A stretch of DNA of 16,066 nt from Pseudomonadota bacterium. Lineage in GTDB: Bacteria > Pseudomonadota > Alphaproteobacteria > Rhizobiales > Xanthobacteraceae. The notes under the pieces are model-generated. The model had not been told where the DNA came from. It searched no databases and worked only from the letters and a program-made list of their open reading frames with translations. Numbering within the stretch: the first letter of the stretch is position 1; each line of letters starts with the position of its first letter. Position numbers and translations under genes: made by a program. The stretch spans positions 1 through 16,066 of the forward strand of contig JAJYAH010000063.1 of NCBI GenBank assembly GCA_021779635.1, given 5' to 3'. Below, in pieces: positions 6,378-13,758 of the stretch.

Positions 6378-7846
6378 GCCACCTTCTGTGGCACATCCGG
6401 CGTTTGAACCGCAAGCCTGTCACCGTGGGCCGCACGCGCCGGGATCGCCAGCGTCGCGCGCAATCCCGGGCGTGCGTCGCTGAGCGTGAGATCGCCGCCA
6501 TGCAAGGTCGCCACCGCCGATGCGAGACTCAATCCAAGACCGGAGCCGGGCTGGGTGCGGCTTGCCTCCAGCCGAACGAACCGCTCCACCGCATGCCGGC
6601 GATCTGCCTCAGGGATTCCCGGACCGTGATCGGTAACGCTGAGCAAAACACGGCCGCCGTCGGATCGCGCTTCGATCAGGATCTCCTTGTTGTTGGCCCC
6701 GATGACCGCATCCGCTCCCAGCGGCTGCGCGGCTGCAACAGGCTTGCCGTATTTGATCGCATTCTCGACCAGATTAGCCAGCGCCTGGCTGATCAATTCC
6801 CGATTGCCGTGAAGCGGCGCGTGCGTGGTCTTGACGCGGAGGGTCATGCCATCGTCTTCAGCCAACGGCTCATAGAGTTCGTGAATGCCGTTGGCAACGT
6901 CGGCGGCGTCGAAGTCGTCCATATTGTCACGCGCCTGCCCGGACTCGGCACGCGCGATCATCAATAATGCATTGAAGGTCCGGATCAAACCATCGGATTC
7001 CTCGATGGTCCGTTCCAGCGCGGTGCGGTATTCGGTCTCGTTGCCGGATTTCGCCAGCGCCTCTTCGGCACGGTTGCGCAACCGCGTCAGCGGCGTCTTC
7101 AGATCGTGGGCGATATTGTCGGAGACTTCCTTGAGGCCCATCATCAGGGCTTCGATCCGCTCCAGCATGGCGTTGAGATTTTCCGCCAGGCGATCGAGTT
7201 CGTCGCCGCTGCGCCCGACCGGCAGCCGCCCGCTAAGATCGCCCGCCATGATGCGCTGGGTGGTGCCGGTCATGGCATCGATACGCCGCAACACGCGCCG
7301 CGCAGCAAAGATGCCGCCGCCAAGGCCGAGCACCACCACGACCAGGATCGACCACTGCGCCGCTTTCGCGACAATTCCGAACAGCCGCCGGCGTTCCTCC
7401 AGATCGCGTCCGATCAGCAGCCGAAAGCCGCTGGTCAATTCAGTGACGCGCACCAGTGCGCTGTGATCGGCGGTGTCCTGTTCGTCAAGCCGGCGATAGG
7501 CGGTTTCGGACCAGCCCGATGTCCCCATCACGCCCGGTGCCAGCGAGCTGATATTGCCGGCAATGGCCTGCCCCGTCGGCGTGGTCACCAGATAGAGATT
7601 GGCGCCGGGCCGCAACGCCCGGTTCTCGATCGTCAAGACCAGGCCGCGCAGACCACGGCGGCCGTAAATGTCACTGATCTCGCCGGTTTCCGCGTTCACC
7701 GTGCTGGTAATCTGCTCGGTGATCAGCCGGCGCGTATTCCATGCGAAATAACCCAGCAGCGATGCGGCAAACAGCGCAAACAAAAACAGGTAGGCCAGCG
7801 TCAACCGGAACGCAGTAGTGCGGACGAGCTTACCGAATGCCGTCAC
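6374..7846 (-). CDS. HAMP-domain sensor histidine kinase
   Basis: A 490-aa inner-membrane kinase. TM1 spans about residues 12-34, then a periplasmic sensor region (about 38-160), TM2 about 165-183, and HAMP about 182-235. The dimerisation/phosphoacceptor box is SDNIAHDLKTPLTRLR with His247, and the ATPase has N box NLVENAIKYG (Asn362), G1 DHGPGIP (406-412) and G2 GSGLGLS (434-440). All catalytic boxes are intact; an Ala/Gly-rich stretch of about 18 residues lies between the N and G1 boxes. The start is GTG at 7844-7846, just after a short ORF ending at 7850. Its TGA overlaps the glnE ATG. In rhizobia I recall a degP, response regulator, kinase, glnE order (CycR/CycS-like). No response regulator is present here, so the partner must be encoded elsewhere. 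Confidence 0.93.
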   Translation of the reverse strand: MTAFGKLVRTTAFRLTLAYLFLFALFAASLLGYFAWNTRRLITEQITSTVNAETGEISDIYGRRGLRGLVLTIENRALRPGANLYLVTTPTGQAIAGNISSLAPGVMGTSGWSETAYRRLDEQDTADHSALVRVTELTSGFRLLIGRDLEERRRLFGIVAKAAQWSILVVVVLGLGGGIFAARRVLRRIDAMTGTTQRIMAGDLSGRLPVGRSGDELDRLAENLNAMLERIEALMMGLKEVSDNIAHDLKTPLTRLRNRAEEALAKSGNETEYRTALERTIEESDGLIRTFNALLMIARAESGQARDNMDDFDAADVANGIHELYEPLAEDDGMTLRVKTTHAPLHGNRELISQALANLVENAIKYGKPVAAAQPLGADAVIGANNKEILIEARSDGGRVLLSVTDHGPGIPEADRRHAVERFVRLEASRTQPGSGLGLSLASAVATLHGGDLTLSDARPGLRATLAIPARAAHGDRLAVQTPDVPQKVA

Positions 7847-7849
7847 GGA

Positions 7850-7924
7850 TCAAATATCCATTTTGGACGCATCGCCAGCTATCGTCCGCTGCCGTCTGCT
7901 GGTGGAAATCTTGCTATTTACCAT
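7850..7924 (-). other. Possible 24-codon leader ORF before the histidine kinase
   Basis: ATG 7922-7924 opens a short frame (MVNSKISTSRRQRTIAGDAS, then KMDI) that stops at TGA 7850-7852, three bases before the kinase GTG. The close spacing would allow translational coupling. There is no clear Shine-Dalgarno and no recognisable family, and it does not look like the C-terminus of a response regulator. It may be chance. Confidence 0.15.
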
Positions 7925-8085
7925 GTTCTTGGCCGCATCCTTTGTCGTCGAACGTCAGTCCCTATCGTCTGGGCGCAGGCGGAAAACCGGTAGTCCCGCG
8001 CCTTTCCGGTCATAAAATCCGTAACGGTGGTACATCTCAGATCATCCGAGAACCTATACCCGGCATGTATGTGGGACACGCTAAC

Positions 8086-8275
8086 GTGCCACTCAACGCC
8101 ACCCAAGTTAAAACTAAGAAAGCCGGCGCCTGCGCTGATGGTGGCGGCCTCTACCCTCCACGTCCGGGAGAGCGGCGAACGGATCTGGGCCTTTCGCTTC
8201 ACCTCGCCGGACGCCAAGCGTGCCGTCATGGCGTTTGCCGTCTTTCGCAAGTTCGCGCCCATCAGATGGCGATGA
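8086..8275 (+). pseudogene. P4-type tyrosine integrase, frameshifted N-terminal fragment
   Basis: From GTG 8086 the frame reads VPLNATQVKTKKAGACADGG followed by GLY, the start of the arm-DNA-binding domain (DUF4102 type, 'DGGGLYLxV...W.FRF'). After TAC at 8152-8154 one extra C in the CCC run shifts the frame. Reading on from 8156 gives LHVRESGERIWAFRFTSPDA and KRAVMAFAVF, the expected continuation. The shifted frame stops at TGA 8273-8275. The core-binding and catalytic R...HxxR...Y domains (another 300 aa or so) are absent, so it cannot recombine DNA. Integrases of this family usually sit at one end of a genomic island next to a tRNA; no tRNA is visible here. Confidence 0.75.
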
Positions 8276-8382
8276 TCTCAAGGGGTTCGCCCTGATGGCT
8301 TGACTGCATTAGCTCGTCGCACTCACTGCGATGTCTTGAAGAGATAGAGACGGCATCATTTCCCCTTCGCCTAGAGCACTGA

Positions 8383-8664
8383 TCAGCAGCCCCGGCAAAT
8401 TGACTTGATCATCTTGTCAACTTTCGCCTCGTCACGGTCGATGACGGGGTTGGAGCCAAGGAGCGGCCCCTTCTGAGGGCCGTTGCCGCGGCCGCCCGAT
8501 GAGAGTGCCGTGCCAGCCGAGTTGGTGCCAGGCGCGGCGGGGCTGGTGCCGAAGGCGCCGCCAGTTGCGGACGAATGATGCGATCCTCCGCCGCCACGGG
8601 CAAACGCGACGGTGGTCCAAAGACTGACGCAAAGGGCGAGGCAAAGAACCGGAAGCTTTTTCAT
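8383..8664 (-). CDS. Small exported Gly/Ser-rich protein, function unknown
   Basis: A 93-aa protein. Residues 1-22 form a classical signal peptide (MKKLPVLCLALCVSLWTTVA, then FA) with a likely cut after AFA. The mature part is low-complexity (RGGGGSHHSSATGG, then a Pro/Ser/Gly region) and ends in a more structured tail with two cysteines (VDKMIKSICRGC). The chosen ATG at 8662-8664 has GAGGGAG about seven bases upstream; a longer frame to 8688 lacks this support. Similar short 'GGGG-SHH' secreted proteins are common hypothetical proteins in Bradyrhizobium, from memory. The two C-terminal cysteines could form a disulfide in the periplasm. Confidence 0.65.
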   Translation of the reverse strand: MKKLPVLCLALCVSLWTTVAFARGGGGSHHSSATGGAFGTSPAAPGTNSAGTALSSGGRGNGPQKGPLLGSNPVIDRDEAKVDKMIKSICRGC

Positions 8665-8786
8665 GCCGAGACTCCCTCGAACAGGCATTGAAACGCTCGA
8701 CGGCTCAAGGCCGCCGGCGCCATTGCTCGCGCCATGGGGGCCCCATCTCTCGGGCGCGGCAACCCAGTCTAGTCAGGAAACCTTTC

Positions 8787-9107
8787 ATGGCCAAGCTCGA
8801 CGGCAAGATCACTCTCATCAGCGGAGGCACCACAGGTATCGGTGCGGAGACCGCCAAGCTCTTTCAATCCGAAGGCGCGACGGTAGTCGTTACCGGCTCC
8901 AGCGAGCGCTCGGTAGAAGCCGCCAAGGCGGCGCTGCGCTCGTTCGGCCGTACTTTCGCCAAGGAGCTGACGCCGCGCGGCATCCGTGTCAACACCATTA
9001 GCCCCCGCCCCCCGGCCCGATCGTACCGCGTGCTCAGATTATTCTGTCCCACCCGGCCACGCAGACCCGGATACATCTCCGGGCTAGTAGAGGCGTCGCC
9101 TCCATAG
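8787..9107 (+). pseudogene. Short-chain dehydrogenase/reductase with internal deletion
   Basis: Residues 1-47 are the start of an SDR Rossmann fold: GKITLISGGTTGIGAETAKL with the TGxxxGIG-type cofactor loop and the ATVVVTGSS strand. The protein then jumps to RSFGRTFAKELTPRGIRVNT, which normally follows the catalytic YxxxK. About 100-120 residues, including NAG, the catalytic Ser and the Tyr, are missing. After NTISP the usual GPxxTP is replaced by unrelated residues, consistent with a further frameshift in a C-run near 9003-9015. The ATG follows AGGAAA at 8776-8781. With no active-site tyrosine and a broken C-terminus it should be inactive, although the short frame is still open to TAG 9105-9107. 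Confidence 0.8.
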
Positions 9108-9151
9108 GGACTCGCCCAATTGAGACGGGCCGAATTTCGGGTTGCCGTCGA

Positions 9152-10177
9152 CTACGCCGCCTTCTTCTCCAGATCGGCCTTCCATTGCCCCCGGGCGGCT
9201 AGCGAATTCATCAGCGCGCGATGGCTGAAGGCCTTTTGCCCGGCGGGGACATTCTCGGCCCTGCCGGACCAGGCCTGTTGCGGCGCGGCCTGCAGCGCGC
9301 GGCCATAGGAGAAGGTCAGCTTCCACGGCAGACCGCCGATCCGGTTCATGGCGTCGAGATGGGCGGTCGCCTCTTCATCGGACTGGCCGCCAGACAGGAA
9401 CGCGATACCCGGCACCGCAGCCGGCACACAATACTTGAGCATGCGAACCGTCTTCTCGGCGACTTCTCCGACCGGGGCTTGTTTTGCGCATTTCTTCCCC
9501 GAAATTGCCATGTTGGGTTTGAGGATCATGCCTTCGAGCGCGACGCGCTGGATGCGCAATTCCTGGAACACCTCGTTGAGGACGCGCACGGTAACGTGGT
9601 AGCAGCGGTCGATATCGTGATCGCCGTCCATCAGCACTTCAGGCTCGACGATCGGCACGATCTGGGCCGCCTGGCGCAGCGCCGCATAGCGTGCGAGCGT
9701 ATGGGCGTTGACATGGATCGCGGTCATGCTCGGAATGTCCTTGCCAATATCGATCACCGCGCGCCATTTCGCAAACCGCGCGCCCTTCCTGTAATAAGCC
9801 GCCAGGCGCTCGGCGAGTTTGTCGAGGCCGACGGTGACGAGTTCGCCGGGGCAACCCGGCAAGGCTTGCGTGCCTTCGTCGACCTTGATGCCGGGGATCG
9901 CGCCGGCCTGCTCGATCAGCTTCACCAGTGGCGTACCGTCCCTGGCCTTCTGCCAGATGGTCTCGTCGTACAAGATGACGCCGGAGATGCATTTCGACAT
10001 CGCATCGCTGGAGCGGAACAGCATCTCGCGGTAATCACGGCGGTTTTCTTCGGTCGATTCGACCTTGATCGCGTCCAACCGCTTCTTGATCGTCCCGGTG
10101 GATTCATCCGCCGCGAGAAGGCCCTTGCCCGGCGCCACCATGGTCAGGGCCACCTTGTTGAGGTCGGAAAGGTTCAT
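9152..10177 (-). CDS. Class I fructose-bisphosphate aldolase
   Basis: Cleaves fructose-1,6-bisphosphate reversibly to dihydroxyacetone phosphate and glyceraldehyde-3-phosphate through a lysine Schiff base; cytosolic. The 341-aa protein resembles the animal/plant-type class I enzyme. It has ADESTGT (Asp24), GIKVDEG (Lys98), AKWR (Lys137), VPIVEPE (Glu178), the signature ALEGMILKPN with Schiff-base Lys220, and LSGGQSDEEA (Ser262). The start is set at ATG 10175-10177 because GGGAGA lies six bases upstream and family homology begins there; the frame is open for 40 more codons to 10297 without homology. It stands alone on the minus strand among relics, about 1 kb from the oppositely oriented sugar-phosphate operon. 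No substitution of a catalytic residue was seen. Confidence 0.95.
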   Translation of the reverse strand: MNLSDLNKVALTMVAPGKGLLAADESTGTIKKRLDAIKVESTEENRRDYREMLFRSSDAMSKCISGVILYDETIWQKARDGTPLVKLIEQAGAIPGIKVDEGTQALPGCPGELVTVGLDKLAERLAAYYRKGARFAKWRAVIDIGKDIPSMTAIHVNAHTLARYAALRQAAQIVPIVEPEVLMDGDHDIDRCYHVTVRVLNEVFQELRIQRVALEGMILKPNMAISGKKCAKQAPVGEVAEKTVRMLKYCVPAAVPGIAFLSGGQSDEEATAHLDAMNRIGGLPWKLTFSYGRALQAAPQQAWSGRAENVPAGQKAFSHRALMNSLAARGQWKADLEKKAA

Positions 10178-10234
10178 CGCTGTCTCCCAAAAGCTGTATT
10201 TCCGCGACCACGTTGATTTCGGCGGTGCTGGGCG

Positions 10235-10383
10235 CGTCGAGTGCACCCCAGGCCCGCTACCAGGATTGGTCTCCTCGTTGCGGGCATCCCTCGCCATTTC
10301 CAGACAGGTCTGCAGCTGGACATTTCAACCTCCTTGAGAAGCGCGCTCTGAGCCGCCAGATCGGCGTCTTTTCCGGCAGACAC
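10235..10383 (-). pseudogene. Possible frameshifted small gene upstream of the aldolase
   Basis: A GTG at 10381-10383 follows a purine-rich GGAGGTAGGAGAG and begins a helical-looking peptide (MSAGKDADLAAQSALLKEVE). The frame then turns into low-quality sequence, but another minus-strand frame from about 10320 continues in similar style (LQTCLEMARDARNEET). One base change near 10320 would join them into a short amphipathic protein ahead of the aldolase. No family was recognised, so this may be a chance pattern. Confidence 0.25.
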
Positions 10384-10788
10384 CTCTCCTACCTCCCAAG
10401 CCTCCCATCACGGTCAGAGACAATAGCGACCGGTTCTCTCCGAGCCATACAACCCTCGGCGGAAACCGATCATATCAAGGTATGAGCCGGCATCATGAGG
10501 CGACGACTGACGCGATCGGCAACAGCGCCCTGTGTGACGACTGGCGCCTGGCGACAACGAATTCAACGATCCCAAAGTGATATGACCGCGGATAATTAGC
10601 TGGCCACTCATACATTGATATGACCCGCTTCTTCCGAAGGTCGAATGGAAACGTACACCTGACATCGGCAGTCTGGCCGAGCAGTGGTTCACAAGAACGA
10701 TGGAGCCACGGGTTCCCGGGCCAGACCTGGCCCGGCCGGGTGTGGATGGATTCAGTCCAAATTGCGGTGATCATCGTTGGGAAACGTG
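10384..10788. other. Gap without a recognisable gene
   Basis: About 400 bases between the region upstream of the aldolase and the MOSC fragment. The open frames here (up to 93 codons) show no recognised family and no good ribosome binding site. The only structure noted is a strong inverted repeat at 10716-10735. Promoters for the aldolase or the MOSC relic may lie here, but none can be pinned down. Confidence 0.5.
10716..10735. repeat. Inverted repeat, 9-bp arms, 2-bp spacer
   Basis: CCGGGCCAG-AC-CTGGCCCGG is a perfect palindrome 53 bases upstream of the MOSC-fragment ATG. The spacer is too short for a good RNA hairpin loop, so a dimeric regulator site is more likely than a terminator. It could also be a chance GC-rich palindrome. 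Confidence 0.4.
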
Positions 10789-10956
10789 ATGGGACGCTTG
10801 CTTTCAGTCAATGCAGGCCTGCCACGCGACGTTGCTTGGCAAGGCAGGAGGGTCCATACCGCCATTTGGAAGGCGTCGGTTGAGGGCCCGCGTATGGTGC
10901 GCCGACTCAACGTCGAAGGGGACGGACAAGGAGACCCGACCGGTCATGGCGGCGAA
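10789..10956 (+). pseudogene. MOSC-domain protein, N-terminal fragment
   Basis: From ATG 10789 the first 56 codons match the start of MOSC-domain proteins (YiiM-like, molybdenum-cofactor sulfurase C-terminal fold): GRLLSVNAGLPRDVAWQGR, VHTAIWKASVEGPRMVRRL, then NVEGDGQGDPTGHGGE. Family members continue with a segment like HRAVFVYQ and a conserved cysteine further on. Here the sequence after GGE turns into unrelated residues, although the frame stays open to TGA 11167-11169. A MOSC protein is usually 200 aa or more, so the fold and the cysteine are lost. The abrupt end of similarity near 10957 indicates a deletion or insertion breakpoint rather than a point mutation. Confidence 0.7.
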
Positions 10957-11224
10957 CGCCGGACGAGAGCACCTTTCACACCGGGCGGGCACAGGCAGCT
11001 GATAACACCAGCCTTCGACGCGGCAGGCCCGAGCATACTTGGCCACCAACACGACCGGCCGGAGCCGGTGATGCGGCTGTGGAACGACGGACGGAACGTC
11101 GGAGATCGGTCCAGACTGGGTTCACCGTGCCGGGAGACAGAGGTACCAATTGGAGCAAGACGATCTTGAAACATGCGCGCGGTTTAGCGCCACGCGCGGC
11201 AGGAGTTGCGTAAGGATGGGTGCA
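10957..11224. other. Gap before the sugar-phosphate operon
   Basis: About 270 bases between the end of MOSC similarity and the HAD gene. The tail of the MOSC reading frame runs through it without family similarity. A promoter for the operon is expected near the right end; CTTGAAA at 11165-11171 resembles a rhizobial -35 element, but no convincing -10 is seen. Confidence 0.35.
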
Positions 11225-11905
11225 ATGAACCGGATCGTATTCCTGGTCGATGTCGACAACACGCTGCTCGACAATGATCACGTCCAGGCCGACATCAGCA
11301 CGCACCTGGCGCGACAGTACGGGCCCGCTTGCCGCGACCGCTACTGGGCAATTCTCGAGGACTTGTTTACGGAACTTGGCTATCGGGATTATCTCGGCGC
11401 GCTTCAGCGATACCGCGTCGAGCACCCGCAAGACATGGACCTGTTGTCGATGTCATCATTCCTGATCGATTACCCTTTCGCCAACCGCCTGTACCCGGAC
11501 GCGCTGGATGTGCTCGCACAATTCCGTGGATGGGGTCCAACCGCACTCCTCACCGATGGTGATGTCGTCTTTCAGCCGCGCAAAGTCGAGCGATCCGGCC
11601 TTTCGGAGGCCGTCGGCTCACGGGTGCTGATTTACATCCACAAGGAACTCGCGCTCGACGATGTCGCGCTCCGCTATCCGGCGCAGCATTACGTTCTGGT
11701 GGACGATAAGCCACGGATTCTCGCCGCGGTGAAAGAGGCATGGGGCCAGCGCGTGACCACCGTATTTCCCCGACAAGGACAATACGCACACGATGCTAAG
11801 GCTCTCGCCTCCTTCACCAGACCTGACGTGATTGTAGACCGCATTGGGGATCTGCTTGCCTATAATCTGGACACCCTTCTCGCGGGAGAACAAACCTGGA
11901 CATAA
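11225..11905 (+). CDS. HAD-superfamily hydrolase
   Basis: A 226-aa cytosolic protein with all four HAD motifs: I DVDNTLLDND (nucleophile Asp9, Asp11), II LLTDGD (Thr110), III Lys120 in PRKVERSG, and IV LVDDKPR (Asp160/Asp161). A helical cap lies between motifs I and II (about 17-90). HAD proteins of this kind are mostly phosphatases acting on small phosphorylated metabolites; the substrate cannot be read from the sequence. ATG 11225 is chosen because similarity starts there and AAGGA lies upstream; in-frame ATGs at 11150 and 11216 are possible but less likely. The gene leads the operon and ends 20 bases before tal, so a sugar-phosphate substrate is a fair guess. Confidence 0.88.
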   Translation: MNRIVFLVDVDNTLLDNDHVQADISTHLARQYGPACRDRYWAILEDLFTELGYRDYLGALQRYRVEHPQDMDLLSMSSFLIDYPFANRLYPDALDVLAQFRGWGPTALLTDGDVVFQPRKVERSGLSEAVGSRVLIYIHKELALDDVALRYPAQHYVLVDDKPRILAAVKEAWGQRVTTVFPRQGQYAHDAKALASFTRPDVIVDRIGDLLAYNLDTLLAGEQTWT

Positions 11906-11925
11906 CACTACGCGGAGAGGAAGCG

Positions 11926-13011
11926 ATGAAAGCCACCCAAAAGCTTCATGAACTCGGCCAGAGCATCTGGCTCGACAATATTACCCGGGACCTGCTGACG
12001 GGCGGGACTCTGAAGCGTTACATCAACGACCTGTCGTTGACGGGACTTACGTCGAACCCGACAATCTTCGACCAGGCCATCAAAAACAGCTCGGCCTACG
12101 ATTCCGCAATCCGCGCAAAGCTCAAGGAGGGAAAGTCGGGCGAAAAACTGTTCTTCGAGTTGGCGATTGAAGACCTCTCGCAGGCGGCCGACATGTTTCG
12201 ACCGATGTGGGATCGGACCAACGGGGTCGATGGGTGGGTATCGCTTGAGGTTTCGCCACTGCTGGCTTACGATTCCGCGAGCACCAGCACCGCAGCCAGG
12301 GAGCTGCACGCGACGGCGCAACGCCCAAATCTATTCATCAAAATACCCGGGACCAAGCAGGGTTTGCCGGCAATAGAGGAGTCGATTTTCGCCGGCGTGC
12401 CCGTGAACGTGACATTGCTCTTCAGCCGAGAGCACTACGTCGCCGCCGCCGAAGCATATCTGCGCGGCATCGAACGACGCATCGCCGCCGGTCTCAGTCC
12501 CGATGTCGGCTCCGTCGCTTCACTGTTCGTCAGCCGCTGGGACGCCGCTGTCGCAAGCAACGTACCCGAACCCCTGCGCAACCGGCTCGGCATCGCCATC
12601 GCGAAGCAGGCCTACAAGGCATACCGCGAACTGCTCGGCTCGGCGCGTTCGCTGCGAATTTATAACGAAGGTGCCCGGCCGCAACGTCTGTTGTGGGCGA
12701 GCACGGGCACCAAGGACCCGGCTGCCCCCGACATCCTTTACATCAAGGCATTGGCGGCCCCGTTCACCGTCAACACCATGCCCGAAGGCACCGTAAAGGC
12801 CTTTGCCGGTCACGGCGATATCGGAGATATCCTTCCGGCCAATGGCGGTGACTGTGAGGACGTACTGGCGCAATTCGCGAAAGCCGGCGTCGACATCGAT
12901 GCGCTGGCGGCAAAATTGCAGGACGATGGCGCCAAGTCGTTCGTCAAATCCTGGGACGAACTGATGAAGGTGATTTCCGCCAAGAGCGAAGTACTTGCCA
13001 AGGCAAGCTAG
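11926..13011 (+). CDS. tal: Transaldolase
   Basis: Transfers dihydroxyacetone units between sedoheptulose-7-P/glyceraldehyde-3-P and erythrose-4-P/fructose-6-P in the non-oxidative pentose-phosphate pathway. The 361-aa protein is of the longer Tal type seen in actinobacteria, cyanobacteria and rhizobia. It has IWLDNITRDLL (Asp17), the signature TGLTSNPTIFDQAI (39-52), GWVSLEVSP, and NLFIKIPGT with Schiff-base Lys139, then PVNVTLLFS. A strong AGAGGAAG precedes the ATG by about five bases. It is spaced 20 bases from the HAD gene and 26 bases from the glucokinase gene, so one mRNA is likely. The protein is not fused to Pgi as in some relatives; pgi is a separate gene two positions downstream. 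Confidence 0.96.
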   Translation: MKATQKLHELGQSIWLDNITRDLLTGGTLKRYINDLSLTGLTSNPTIFDQAIKNSSAYDSAIRAKLKEGKSGEKLFFELAIEDLSQAADMFRPMWDRTNGVDGWVSLEVSPLLAYDSASTSTAARELHATAQRPNLFIKIPGTKQGLPAIEESIFAGVPVNVTLLFSREHYVAAAEAYLRGIERRIAAGLSPDVGSVASLFVSRWDAAVASNVPEPLRNRLGIAIAKQAYKAYRELLGSARSLRIYNEGARPQRLLWASTGTKDPAAPDILYIKALAAPFTVNTMPEGTVKAFAGHGDIGDILPANGGDCEDVLAQFAKAGVDIDALAAKLQDDGAKSFVKSWDELMKVISAKSEVLAKAS

Positions 13012-13037
13012 AACTCGATCGAGAAATAGGCCTTCCC

Positions 13038-13745
13038 ATGAATATCCTGGCCATAGACGTCGGCGGCACTCACGTCAAGATTCTCGCCAGCGGCGAGAAG
13101 GAGAAGCGCGAAATCGAGTCTGGACCGACGATGACGCCGCGACAGATGGTTTCCAGCGTCGAGAAACTTGCCGGCGACTGGAAATACGATGTCGTGTCGA
13201 TCGGCTATCCGGGCCCGGTCGTGGATCACCGGCCGGCCGCCGAACCGCACAATTTAGGCAGCGGCTGGAAGGGATTCGACCTCACCGCAGCGTTCAAGCG
13301 ACCGGCGAAGGTCATCAACGATGCCGCAATGCAGGCGCTCGGCGGCTATCAGGGCGGCCGAATGTTGTTCCTCGGCCTCGGGACCGGACTCGGTTCGGCC
13401 ATGATCGTGGACGGCATCGTAGAGCCGATGGAACTCGCGCATCTTCCCTATAAAAAACGAACGTACGAGGACTATGTCGGGCTCCGCGGGCTGGAGGAGT
13501 TCGGCAAGAAGGCCTGGCGAAAGCACGTGGAAGAAGTTGTCGAATGTCTGGTGGCAGCGCTCGAACCCGACGACGTTGTGCTGGGAGGAGGAAACGCCAA
13601 GAAGCTGAAAGAAATGCCGCCGCTGTGCCGACCCGGCGACAACGCGGACGCATTCAAAGGCGGGTTTCGTATGTGGGAGGGCACGCCCTTGGGGAATACG
13701 TCCCGACTCCGCAAACAAGCCGGGCCGCCTCCAATCAAGTTTTAG
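13038..13745 (+). CDS. ROK-family polyphosphate/ATP glucokinase
   Basis: Phosphorylates glucose to glucose-6-P, probably using polyphosphate and/or ATP. The 235-aa protein has [11 protein letters not shown] (phosphate-1 loop), [20 protein letters not shown] with catalytic Asp95, [11 protein letters not shown] (phosphate-2 loop), ELAHLP (ROK-type Glu/His segment near 132-136), and [10 protein letters not shown] (adenosine-like loop). Its length and the C-terminal [15 protein letters not shown] fit the PPGK group rather than the longer ROK repressors or hexokinases. ATP versus polyphosphate use cannot be settled from sequence. The gene sits between tal and pgi, so its product enters the next enzyme in the operon directly. 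The spacer to pgi is 13 bases. Confidence 0.88.
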   Translation: MNILAIDVGGTHVKILASGEKEKREIESGPTMTPRQMVSSVEKLAGDWKYDVVSIGYPGPVVDHRPAAEPHNLGSGWKGFDLTAAFKRPAKVINDAAMQALGGYQGGRMLFLGLGTGLGSAMIVDGIVEPMELAHLPYKKRTYEDYVGLRGLEEFGKKAWRKHVEEVVECLVAALEPDDVVLGGGNAKKLKEMPPLCRPGDNADAFKGGFRMWEGTPLGNTSRLRKQAGPPPIKF

Positions 13746-13758
13746 AAAGTGTACAGAC

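Noticed and set aside
7106..7993. A 295-codon plus-strand frame
   Set aside because: It is mostly antisense to the histidine kinase, with biased composition and no recognisable motif.
7847..8262. A response regulator for the histidine kinase on the minus strand
   Set aside because: The minus-strand frames here show no receiver-domain DD/D/K pattern and no winged-helix ending, so no regulator or clear remnant is present.
9105..9151. Hairpin (CCGAATTTCGG) as an aldolase terminator
   Set aside because: The stem is only 4-5 bp with almost no loop and no T-run, which is too weak to call.
10178..10297. 40-residue N-terminal extension of the aldolase
   Set aside because: Aldolase similarity begins at MNLSDLNKVA with its own GGGAGA site; the extension is unlike the family.
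10493..10774. A 93-codon minus-strand frame
   Set aside because: It has no ribosome binding site, no known family pattern, and mixed frame use in a region of relics.
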